Shown: positions 1 to 4,982 of the stretch, one piece after another
Numbering within the stretch: the stretch's first letter is position 1
Layout of the letters: every line of letters begins with the position of its first letter
From: an uncultured Eubacteriales bacterium
GTDB taxonomy: Bacteria > Bacillota > Clostridia > Peptostreptococcales > Anaerovoracaceae
Direction of reading: 5' to 3'
Assembly: GCA_900551415.1 (NCBI GenBank)
Contig: URWB01000101.1
Location: 1-8,498, forward strand
Length of the DNA: 8,498 nt
Notes under the pieces: model-generated
The model's input: the letters and a program-made list of their open reading frames with translations, nothing else
The model's database searches: none
Told to the model about the DNA's origin: nothing
Position numbers and translations under genes: made by a program

Positions 1-2
1 AG

Positions 3-473
3 CTTGCTGAGGCGATCACGACAGCGAAACGAGAACTCCGATACTGCTCTGTCTGCGGCAACCTGACCGACAGGGATCCCTGCGCCATCTGCGGTGATCC
101 CTCACGCAAAACCGACACCATTTGCGTGGTTGAAAGCCCACGCGACGTGATGGCGATGGAACGCATCCGCGAATACCATGGGCTTTATCACGTCCTGCAT
201 GGGGTTATTTCTCCGATGGAGGGCATCGGTCCGGCTGATATCAACCTGCAATCGCTGATCACGCGTCTGCAGAGCAGCGATGTCAAGGAGCTGATTATCG
301 CAACCAATCCGAATATCGAGGGCGAAGCGACCGCCATGTATATCGCCCGTCTGATCAAGCCGGCGGGGATCAAGGTCAGTCGCATCGCACATGGCATACC
401 GGTCGGCGGCGACTTGGAGTACGCGGATGAGGTGACGCTGCTCAAGGCGATGGAGGGGCGCCGCGAACTGTAA
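3..473 (+). CDS. recR: Recombination mediator RecR, 3' part (5' end outside window)
   Basis: The C-terminal 156 residues of RecR are visible; the N-terminal helix-hairpin-helix part lies before the window. In the RecFOR pathway RecR acts with RecO (and RecF) to load RecA on single-stranded DNA at gaps. The visible part starts just before the zinc finger (CSVCGNLTDRDPCAIC, about 45-92). The Toprim domain follows, with the acidic motif in ICVVESPRD and the signature ATNPNIEGEATAMYIARL. The protein ends in the family-typical IAHGIPVGGDLEYADE and EGRREL. Reading frame and stop are intact. In Bacillus and many Clostridia recR is followed on the same strand by yaaL and bofA; here the YaaL-family gene is on the opposite strand. 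Identification is by recognised family motifs and is very secure. Confidence 0.97.
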   Translation, partial: LAEAITTAKRELRYCSVCGNLTDRDPCAICGDPSRKTDTICVVESPRDVMAMERIREYHGLYHVLHGVISPMEGIGPADINLQSLITRLQSSDVKELIIATNPNIEGEATAMYIARLIKPAGIKVSRIAHGIPVGGDLEYADEVTLLKAMEGRREL

Positions 474-486
474 ACAGATCCGCGGC

Positions 487-532
487 AAGCTGCCCGAATC
501 CTGCATCGCGCGGCATTCGCGGCAGGCAGCTT
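487..532. terminator. GC-rich hairpin between convergent recR and YaaL gene
   Basis: Perfect 8-bp arms AAGCTGCC (487-494) and GGCAGCTT (525-532) enclose an inner 5-bp stem CGAAT/ATTCG (495-499, 515-519). It lies in the 71-bp gap between two converging genes, where a bidirectional terminator would be expected. Neither side has a good U-tract (TTCCTCCCTCG on the plus side), so intrinsic termination is uncertain. The fold is seen; the function is inferred. Confidence 0.4.
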
Positions 533-544
533 CCTCCCTCGTTC

Positions 545-760
545 TCAGACGGAGAGATTGCGCTCCTTTGCCAGCTGCAGCAGATAGGAATACTTCGTGC
601 GCGCGGCCAGCACATAATAGGACGCGTAGTCGATGGCTGCGTGGTCGGTCAATTCATTGAACACTGAAACGGCCCAATCCAGTTCGGAACGGGCGTTTTT
701 TATGGACTGATAGAGCATTTCGTCTTCAGAACAGACAGAAGAAACAGATTTCCATTTCAT
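545..760 (-). CDS. yaaL: YaaL/DUF2508-family small protein, inverted
   Basis: A 71-residue soluble, largely helical protein. The central pattern (SELDWAVSVFNELTDHAAI, then DYASYYVLAARTKYSYLLQ and LAKERN) is that of the YaaL/DUF2508 family, normally encoded directly after recR; its function is unknown. I chose the ATG at 760 because an AAAGGTG ribosome site lies eight bases upstream; the alternative GTG at 769 overlaps that site. No membrane segment or signal peptide is seen. It converges on recR and diverges from bofA, so it cannot share the recR transcript as in the usual gene order. This suggests a local inversion of the small gene. Family assignment rests on the pattern plus its position between recR and bofA. 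Confidence 0.8.
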   Translation of the reverse strand: MKWKSVSSVCSEDEMLYQSIKNARSELDWAVSVFNELTDHAAIDYASYYVLAARTKYSYLLQLAKERNLSV

Positions 761-840
761 AAGAATCACACCTTTCTACTAGCATAGTTTAACAGTATTA
801 TGGGAGAATTCATTCTATTTTATTCCAAAGCAACATAAAA

Positions 841-863
841 TATACGGAACAAAAATCCGTATA
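841..863. promoter_or_regulatory. Perfect inverted repeat in yaaL-bofA divergent spacer
   Basis: TATACGGA (841-848) and TCCGTATA (856-863) are exact complements separated by seven A-rich bases. The element sits in the 197-bp spacer between the divergent YaaL gene and bofA, upstream of the TTCGAYA boxes. It could be a regulator-binding site or a weak hairpin; there is no GC-rich stem plus U-tract that would make it a convincing terminator. Confidence 0.4.
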
Positions 864-870
864 CGCTGTT

Positions 871-910
871 TTTCGATATTTCGACATGGATGCATTGCAA
901 TATTTCGATA
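871..910. promoter_or_regulatory. Octamer-phased Spo0A-like boxes upstream of bofA
   Basis: TTTCGATA (871-878), TTTCGACA (879-886) and TTTCGATA (903-910) start at exact multiples of eight bases. The middle copy contains a perfect complement of the Spo0A box (TGTCGAA); the others have one mismatch (TATCGAA). They lie 48-87 bp upstream of the bofA start codon. Control of a sporulation gene by Spo0A would be plausible, but an eight-base period differs from the usual ten-base tandem arrangement. I saw no convincing promoter hexamers beside them. Confidence 0.4.
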
Positions 911-957
911 TGCGGCAAGGAGATAAGTCTTAGATTTCAATCAGAAGGGGAGTAAAA

Positions 958-1221
958 ATGGGAGAACAACTCGGTATCCTGCTGACCTATGCAGGCGCGG
1001 TTATTTTAATCTTGATTTTCGGAAAAATCTTTTTGTGGCCGCTCAAGTTGGTTTTGAAATTGGTACTCAACAGCATCGCAGGAGGATTCATCATCCTCCT
1101 GTTCAACACGGTTTGCGCCGGCTTGGGACTCTGGATTCCGTTGAATTTTATCAACGCGATCCTTGTCGGCTTCCTTGGCCTGCCCGGAGCCGTACTTTTG
1201 TTAATTTTGACCTGCCTTTAA
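958..1221 (+). CDS. bofA: BofA-family pro-sigma-K processing inhibitor
   Basis: An 87-residue integral membrane protein. The family core is clear: LVLNSIAGGFIILLFN (residues about 36-51), then GLWIPLNFINAILVGFLGLP and GAVLLLILTCL. Two or three hydrophobic segments are present (about 6-26, 36-56 and 63-85). In Bacillus subtilis BofA resides in the outer forespore membrane, where it holds the SpoIVFB protease inactive with SpoIVFA until the SigK checkpoint is passed; that role is inferred here from family membership. The ATG has a GGGGAG ribosome site six to seven bases upstream. Its TAA stop (1219-1221) overlaps the TAA stop of the convergent LytTR gene in a shared TTAA, so there is no space for a terminator between them. 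Presence of bofA supports a spore-forming host, though some non-sporulating relatives retain it. Confidence 0.92.
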   Translation: MGEQLGILLTYAGAVILILIFGKIFLWPLKLVLKLVLNSIAGGFIILLFNTVCAGLGLWIPLNFINAILVGFLGLPGAVLLLILTCL

Positions 1222-2045
1222 GCCTCCGCACCTTCGTAAAAATGCAGCAGCACTTCCCGGACCTCGTTATATTTTCTTACGGGAATCGGAATTTTCGTGC
1301 CATTCAGCAGCGTCAGCGTGTAGCGCTCTATAGAAGAAATATAATCCGGATTGACCAGATAACTGCGGTGTACGGGGATCAGGAGTTTTTTGTCCTGTTC
1401 GCCGGCAATTTCTGCGAGTTCAGTAATCGACATCTTGATGAGGAAATTTCTGTCTTCACAAACCAAGTGCGTATCCTTTCCTTTCGCCATGACATACATA
1501 ATGTCAGCGAGGGCAATGGACTGCAGCGAGCCGTTTTCACCGATGACGTTAAGTCTGCGTCTGTCTGACAGACGTTTAATTTCGTTTTGGAGATAGCCGG
1601 ACGCGAGTTTACCCATGGTTGTCGGGACAAATTCCCCCTCTGCCAGCTGTAGTTCACCCATCGGATTCGAGACGTGAATGTGTCGGATTTTCATGCCTTC
1701 CTTCGTTTTTTCCCACACAAAGGTGCAGCGCTGCTGTCCTTGCAGGAAGTATTCCGCCGAGGGCGCGGTGGATGTCAGATATCGCGCAGTGACGGTGCAA
1801 AAGCGGGAACCACTGCCCAACGCGTAAAACTCGCCATTTAGAATCACGCAAGGCGGCACCTGCTTAATGGCTTCGCGAAGATCGTTTTCGGCTGCCTCGC
1901 GCCCGACCAGAAATTCATCCTTCTGCGCGCCAATCCAAACAACATCCTCTGCGAGACATGAAATCACAAAGCTTGCATCTTGCTGCCAAAATTCCTGCAG
2001 GCATCTCTGCGTTAAATCGATAGCCTCTCGTTCTAGTCTTCTCAT
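1218..2045 (-). CDS. One-component regulator: SnoaL/NTF2-like domain fused to LytTR domain
   Basis: A 275-residue cytoplasmic protein. Residues about 6-130 look like a SnoaL/NTF2-like cone-fold domain (DLTQRCLQEFWQQ, later AEDVVWIGA, with a C-terminal FVWEKTKEGMKIRHIHVS strand region); such domains bind small ligands or dimerise. Residues about 165-270 are a LytTR DNA-binding domain (SIALADIMYVMAKG, HRSYLVNPDYISSIE, IPIPVRKYNEV). There is no receiver domain or membrane segment, so it is probably a one-component ligand-responsive regulator rather than a two-component response regulator. The ATG at 2045 was chosen because AAGGGAGG lies about 12 bases upstream and the predicted transcript starts near 2114; the ORF extends to 2108 but without a better site. 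It is convergent with bofA and shares stop bases with it. Neither ligand nor target genes can be read from the sequence. Confidence 0.85.
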   Translation of the reverse strand: MRRLEREAIDLTQRCLQEFWQQDASFVISCLAEDVVWIGAQKDEFLVGREAAENDLREAIKQVPPCVILNGEFYALGSGSRFCTVTARYLTSTAPSAEYFLQGQQRCTFVWEKTKEGMKIRHIHVSNPMGELQLAEGEFVPTTMGKLASGYLQNEIKRLSDRRRLNVIGENGSLQSIALADIMYVMAKGKDTHLVCEDRNFLIKMSITELAEIAGEQDKKLLIPVHRSYLVNPDYISSIERYTLTLLNGTKIPIPVRKYNEVREVLLHFYEGAEA

Positions 2046-2111
2046 AATGTTCAGTCTGCCTCCCTTAACACGCGGCTGCCTCATCGACATAGGAATTGAA
2101 GGACACACCGC

Positions 2112-2177
2112 TTCAAAACTATTTTATATGAAAAATCATTCGGAGGCAAGCCCTTTCGCACATTTTACAAGCGAAAG
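2112..2177 (-). pseudogene. 66-bp remnant of an Rpn-family transposase gene
   Basis: These 66 bases align without gaps to 2935-3000 inside the intact Rpn gene, with 57 identical positions by hand count. Translated in the matching frame, the remnant reads FRL, a stop, then NVRKGLPPNDFSYKIVL, against FRSWDVQKGLPLDDFSYKIVL in the intact protein. The stop codon and loss of both flanks show it is non-functional as a gene. It marks an earlier Rpn copy at this site, now mostly deleted. It is flanked by the LytTR gene leader on one side and non-coding DNA on the other. Confidence 0.85.
2121..2149 (-). promoter_or_regulatory. Sigma-A-type promoter of the LytTR regulator
   Basis: Read on the minus strand: TTGCCT (2149-2144), a 17-base spacer, then TAAAAT (2126-2121), giving a start near 2114 and a leader of about 70 bases. 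Both hexamers lie inside the Rpn-gene remnant at 2112-2177. The leader also contains TGTCGAT (2089-2083), one mismatch from a Spo0A box. Confidence 0.55.
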
Positions 2178-2465
2178 CCTTTTCGCGCAAACTGTAAATC
2201 AGATGGCTGAATTCAGCGAATTAGCGCTTCGCGTGTCCTGCGAGCAAGAATTTTTTTTGAACATTCTCTGAACAGAAGGACCGGACATCATTCAATTTTA
2301 TTATCGGCAAGCATACGCCCTGCCACGAGGAGCTGTAAAAAACAATTCAGCGCCACGTCCGGATTTAGCGCAGCTTCTCCCGCCAGCGCCTGTCGCGGTG
2401 AGCCGCAAAAAACGCTGCAGTACTTCGCTGTTTCATGCGAAGCGGCGTCCTGCCGCACGTGGAGT
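2178..2465. other. Non-coding stretch with scrambled repeat modules
   Basis: I see no credible gene here. It contains a small hairpin GCGAAA/TTTCGC (2171-2187), a T8 run at 2251-2258, and from about 2315 GC-rich modules that recur on the other side of the Rpn gene: a CGCCCTGCCACG start (2316, also near 3904), repeat B (2413-2443) and CTGCCGCACGTGG (about 2450). Confidence 0.6.
2413..2443. repeat. Repeat B, left copy (hairpin module)
   Basis: 31 bases with 28 identical to 4051-4081, same orientation. The core can fold: CTTCGC, an 8-base loop, then GCGAAG. It lies 22 bp to the left of the left 55-bp repeat, whereas the right copy lies 20 bp to the right of the right 55-bp repeat, so module order is reversed around the Rpn gene. 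Confidence 0.7.
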
Positions 2466-2520
2466 TACCGCGCGTGGACGCGAAAAAGCAGGGTAGTTCT
2501 CAGAGGAACCACCCTGCTGC
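2466..2520. repeat. 55-bp repeat A, left copy
   Basis: Identical to 3976-4030 except for one base (G2488 versus A3998), in the same orientation and 1,510 bp apart. Together the two copies bracket the whole Rpn transcription unit, including its promoter. The right part of the repeat is an intrinsic terminator acting on the minus strand. Confidence 0.92.
2483..2517 (-). terminator. Intrinsic terminator of the Rpn gene
   Basis: On the minus strand, 12-bp arms (2517-2506 with 2499-2488; one G-U pair) close a six-base loop and are followed by five U and then CGCG. On the plus strand the same position is an A-C mismatch and no U-tract follows, so it works for minus-strand transcripts only. It lies about 40 bp after the Rpn stop codon. 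Confidence 0.88.
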
Positions 2521-2558
2521 AATTAGACACACAAAAAACAGGAAAGCTGTGTGAATCA

Positions 2559-3623
2559 CTAGAGGCCTTCAATTTCTTCGACTGAGAGTCCGGTGTTTTT
2601 CGCAATCAAGTCAAGCGGAACACCGGAGTCTTTAAAATTCTTCGCGATCTCGCGCTGCTTTTGCGACGCGCCTTTTGCAAGCCCTGAAGCTTCGCCTTCG
2701 GCACGACCCTGCTTTAAGCCCTGTTCGCGACCCAATTCCAATCCTTTGCGCTCGCGTTCGTTCAGCATATACTCGAATGTCATATACTTCCGCCTCCAAT
2801 CGTCAGTATTGAACTTCCTGACACGCGCGTCAATCCTGCGCGTCAGCGATGAAGCCTGACTCGCCTTCGGATCGTTCAAATAGGCATAGAGCGGCTTCAG
2901 AGCCTCCGGCACTTTCGCCGGTGTGCATGCTGTGTTCAAAACTATTTTATACGAAAAATCATCCAGAGGCAAGCCTTTTTGCACATCCCACGAGCGAAAG
3001 AAATAGACGGGCTCGTCTTTTTTGAAGTAGTCGAAGGTGCAGAGAAAGATCACATAGCACTTTTTCAGCTTCGCGTAATCCTCTCCTTCCTTCAGACAGT
3101 CCAAATCCATGTTTGCCTGATAGTAGCGGCTGCGTTTGCCGAGCGCGAAACCGGAAGCGGTCTGCATCTCGATTTCGGCCCATAGATTTTCAGACTTGAT
3201 ATACGCGTCAAAGCGCACGCCGTGCATATCCTTGGTGAATTTTAGAGTTTTTTGCGTTTCGGCGTATAAACCGGAGGCATCTGCACGCGAGTCCCGTTCT
3301 GCCGCCGGTGCCGCGTGAGAAGCCCTCGCAGCCAAAGGGAAGCCGGCGCCGCGCGCGGCAGGAGGCGCGCAGCCTTTTTCCCCGTTCGCTGAAGGAAGCG
3401 CAGCTTCCGCGTCTGTCTGCTCATCAATCAGCGGATTCGGAGATTTCATAATTCGAATTTCGGAGAATTCCTCGTCCGGGATCGCGAGCTTCAAAATGCC
3501 GAGACAGATCTCCGGATCCCGCATGACCAGAGAAAAAATAAAATCGTTTGTAAACGGCAAAAAGTCCGGCGGCAGCGAAGCGTTGCCCATGTCAGCTTCG
3601 CTTTTGGTAAAATTTCTGTCCAT
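2559..3623 (-). CDS. Rpn-family PD-(D/E)XK nuclease / putative transposase
   Basis: A 354-residue protein of the Rpn (recombination-promoting nuclease) / PD-(D/E)XK putative transposase family. Order: LPFTNDFIFSLVMRDPEICL (residues 22-41), an Ala-rich low-complexity insert (about 68-118), then the nuclease core with VRFDAYI (Asp139) and LWAEIEMQ (Glu150, Glu152, Gln154). Next come FALGKRSRYYQANMDLDCL and SYKIVLNTAC. The charged tail GLELGREQGLKQGRAEGEA ends in the family-typical LIAKNTGLSVEEIEGL. The catalytic residues look intact, so it may be active. The frame is open up to 3884, but the predicted transcript begins near 3781. Met at 3623 has only a distant ribosome site; Met at 3590 could be reached by coupling to a 13-codon ORF (3592-3633). 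The start is therefore uncertain. A decayed copy fragment lies at 2112-2177, and a duplicated terminator repeat flanks the gene. Confidence 0.88.
   Translation of the reverse strand: MDRNFTKSEADMGNASLPPDFLPFTNDFIFSLVMRDPEICLGILKLAIPDEEFSEIRIMKSPNPLIDEQTDAEAALPSANGEKGCAPPAARGAGFPLAARASHAAPAAERDSRADASGLYAETQKTLKFTKDMHGVRFDAYIKSENLWAEIEMQTASGFALGKRSRYYQANMDLDCLKEGEDYAKLKKCYVIFLCTFDYFKKDEPVYFFRSWDVQKGLPLDDFSYKIVLNTACTPAKVPEALKPLYAYLNDPKASQASSLTRRIDARVRKFNTDDWRRKYMTFEYMLNERERKGLELGREQGLKQGRAEGEASGLAKGASQKQREIAKNFKDSGVPLDLIAKNTGLSVEEIEGL
3267..3422 (-). repeat. In-frame low-complexity insert in the Rpn gene
   Basis: About 52 codons rich in Ala, Pro, Arg and Gly, placed between the conserved N-terminal part and the catalytic Asp. 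Its base composition is far more GC-rich than the surrounding gene. Sixteen bases (3391-3406) recur with one mismatch in the gene's own 5' leader (3736-3751), and GCGCAGCTTC recurs near 2373. It resembles a repeat element tolerated in frame. Confidence 0.55.
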
Positions 3624-3633
3624 TTCGTACCAT
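3592..3633 (-). CDS. Possible 13-codon leader ORF of the Rpn gene
   Basis: ATG at 3633 follows a GGAAAGG site (3646-3640) at an ideal six-base spacing. The ORF, in a different frame from Rpn, encodes 13 residues (MVRNGQKFYQKRS) and stops at 3594-3592, one base before the in-frame Rpn Met codon at 3590. This is the layout of a coupled leader ORF. It may be accidental; the peptide itself matches nothing I know. Confidence 0.35.
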   Translation of the reverse strand: MVRNGQKFYQKRS

Positions 3634-3787
3634 AAAAAACCTTTCCGAGAACCGAACGCATGCGATCTTCGGCTTCTCAAACGCTTCTGCCCGCGACGCA
3701 GAGGCGCTGCACTGAAACTGTGGCTGCCATGGCAAGAAGGAAGCGCCGCTTGGCGCCCTAACGGAATCATACAGATTCTGTAATTAC

Positions 3788-3816
3788 ATTTTATAACAGA
3801 GATACAGAAAAAGCAA
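3788..3816 (-). promoter_or_regulatory. Sigma-A-type promoter of the Rpn gene
   Basis: Minus strand: TTGCTT (3816-3811), 17-base spacer, TAAAAT (3793-3788); start near 3781. This gives a 5' leader of about 158 bases to Met 3623. The leader is GC-rich and contains the palindrome TGCCATGGCA (3726-3735). The position excludes the upstream part of the open frame (to 3884) from the protein. Confidence 0.65.
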
Positions 3817-3845
3817 GGGATAAAATGGGAAACAAAACGAAAAAA

Positions 3846-3863
3846 TTTCGACAGATTTCGACA
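3846..3863. promoter_or_regulatory. Tandem perfect Spo0A boxes upstream of the Rpn promoter
   Basis: TTTCGACA at 3846-3853 and again at 3856-3863. On the minus strand each contains the exact Spo0A box TGTCGAA, spaced ten bases apart with three bases between boxes, which is the known tandem geometry for Spo0A dimer binding. They sit about 30-50 bp upstream of the -35 element, centred near -74 of the Rpn transcript. The motif is seen; binding is inferred. Confidence 0.5.
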
Positions 3864-3975
3864 AAGGCGCACAGAACGGGGCATAGGAGAAAATCAAAAG
3901 AACGCGCCCTGCCACGCGTGGGCACGAAAAGGCGGTCCACCTCCTTTTAAAGCCTCAGAGACGGAGCAACTGCCA

Positions 3976-4030
3976 TACCGCGCGTGGACGCGAAAAAACA
4001 GGGTAGTTCTCAGAGGAACCACCCTGCTGC
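3976..4030. repeat. 55-bp repeat A, right copy
   Basis: 54 of 55 bases match 2466-2520. The hairpin (arms 3999-4009 and 4016-4026) is followed on the minus strand by six U, so it is also a minus-strand terminator. No gene to its right on the minus strand needs it. It could be the relic of a lost neighbouring unit, or it may insulate the Rpn gene from read-through. Confidence 0.9.
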
Positions 4031-4050
4031 GCGCGAACAGCCCAAAACGG

Positions 4051-4081
4051 CGCTGCAACACTTCGCTGTTTCACGCGAAGC
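4051..4081. repeat. Repeat B, right copy
   Basis: Matches 2413-2443 at 28 of 31 bases and keeps the CTTCGC/GCGAAG hairpin. It is followed by GTCACGAGAAGGCACC-like sequence that resembles the other short palindromic modules in this segment. Confidence 0.7.
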
Positions 4082-4543
4082 TCCGCCTTGTCACGAGAAG
4101 GCACCTTTGTTGTCTCGCTTTGCGCTGGCTGTCCTCCGGTAGAAATCTGGTAGAAAAAGGGAAAAAACAAGTGCAAGTTCCCATTTTCGCCTGATTTGAG
4201 CAAAAAGATGTAATGACGCGCCTGCCTTACCGGAACGCTCCATGAATTTACAGGGAAAAATATGCGAAACTACCAGATTTTAATTTAAAAGTTATGAGAG
4301 AAAACAAAGATATGGGAGGTTTATTGTAGAACAAAACAAACAGGAAGAAATTTGTATCTTTTTGCGCCTGTTGCGTTCGCGATGAAGGTAACCGCGTTAC
4401 ATCTTTGGAGCATTTTTACCCCAAAAAGCGGCGCAAACGCGAAAGAGAGGGAGGGACGCATGCATTTTGGCGTGGCGCAGAGGTTTGCTGCCTTGATTGC
4501 CGGCGTCAAGCAGACGAGCCTCAAGCTGAGCGCGAAAGCGTCC
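4082..4543. other. Gene-free AT-richer spacer
   Basis: I see no credible gene or RNA. Noted: an 11-bp inverted repeat, AAATCTGGTAG (4143-4153) with CTACCAGATTT (4270-4280); a GTAAC/GTTAC repeat near 4389-4400; and a GGGAGG at 4315-4320 that is followed by a stop rather than an ORF. Confidence 0.55.
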
Positions 4544-4710
4544 GCGGGATTGCCTCGCAGTGTCCGGGGGTATGCAGGTTTGCAGCGCGGGATTGCCTCG
4601 CAGTGTCCGGGGGTATGCAGGTTTGTGGCGCGGGATTGCCTCGCAGGGTCAAGGGGATACGGATTTGTGGCGCGGGATGGTCTCGGAACGTGGGGGGTTC
4701 GTGCTATGTA
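4544..4710. repeat. 43-bp GC-rich tandem repeat, about four copies
   Basis: Copies begin with GCGGGAT at 4544, 4587, 4630 and 4672. Copies 1 and 2 are 43 bp and differ at two bases; copy 3 is 42 bp and diverges in its second half; copy 4 is the most degraded. The unit length is not a multiple of three, so successive copies are read in different frames, which argues against a protein repeat. Confidence 0.88.
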
Positions 4711-4727
4711 CCGAGCGCCGCGCGTTC

Positions 4728-4854
4728 ATTCGCTTTCGGGGAGCTGGCGCACATCGAGGTGCTTGTGTTTTGCGTCCGAGCGTACGGTAGGGTCAAAGAG
4801 ATTCGCTTTCGGGGAGCTGGCGCACATCGAGGCGCTTGTGTTTTGTGTCCGAGC
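4728..4854. repeat. 54-bp direct repeat at 73-bp period
   Basis: 4728-4781 and 4801-4854 match at 52 of 54 bases. A related partial end (GAGCGCCGCGCG) precedes the first copy near 4713. The linker GGGTCAAAGAGAT resembles GGGTCAAGGGGAT inside copy 3 of the 43-bp array, so the two arrays appear to be related. Confidence 0.88.
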
Positions 4855-4982
4855 AGCGCGCGTGTCGAACATCCGGACAGTGGCAAGCGACTGCATGACC
4901 AAGTGCAGAGATTATGAATTTAGGGTTTTGGATCCAAGTGCACTTTTTGCCAAAAAATCACAAAAAAACTGCTAAAAATGTG

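Noticed and set aside
895..935. Sigma-A promoter for bofA starting with TTGCAA at 895
   Set aside because: No acceptable -10 hexamer lies at 16-18 bp; a sporulation sigma factor may be used, but I could not place its elements with confidence.
1035..1568. A 177-residue plus-strand frame over bofA and the LytTR gene
   Set aside because: It is a shadow of two well-identified genes in other frames.
2226..2258. Plus-strand terminator-like hairpin followed by eight T
   Set aside because: The stem is only six pairs with a bulge, five bases separate it from the T-run, and no plus-strand gene precedes it.
3624..3884. N-terminal extension of the Rpn gene by up to 87 residues
   Set aside because: The predicted promoter (3788-3816) lies inside it, the sequence has no family similarity, and the family-typical start is around 3590-3623.
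4544..4854. Possible CRISPR array
   Set aside because: The repeats are contiguous or have one repeated linker; there are no unique equal-length spacers and no cas genes.
4352..4975. A 207-residue open frame on the plus strand across the tandem repeats, with further overlapping frames
   Set aside because: Repeat periods of 43 and 73 bp shift frame between copies, no ribosome site precedes the ATG, composition is Arg/Cys-rich without a fold, and several frames are open at once as expected in GC-rich repeats.
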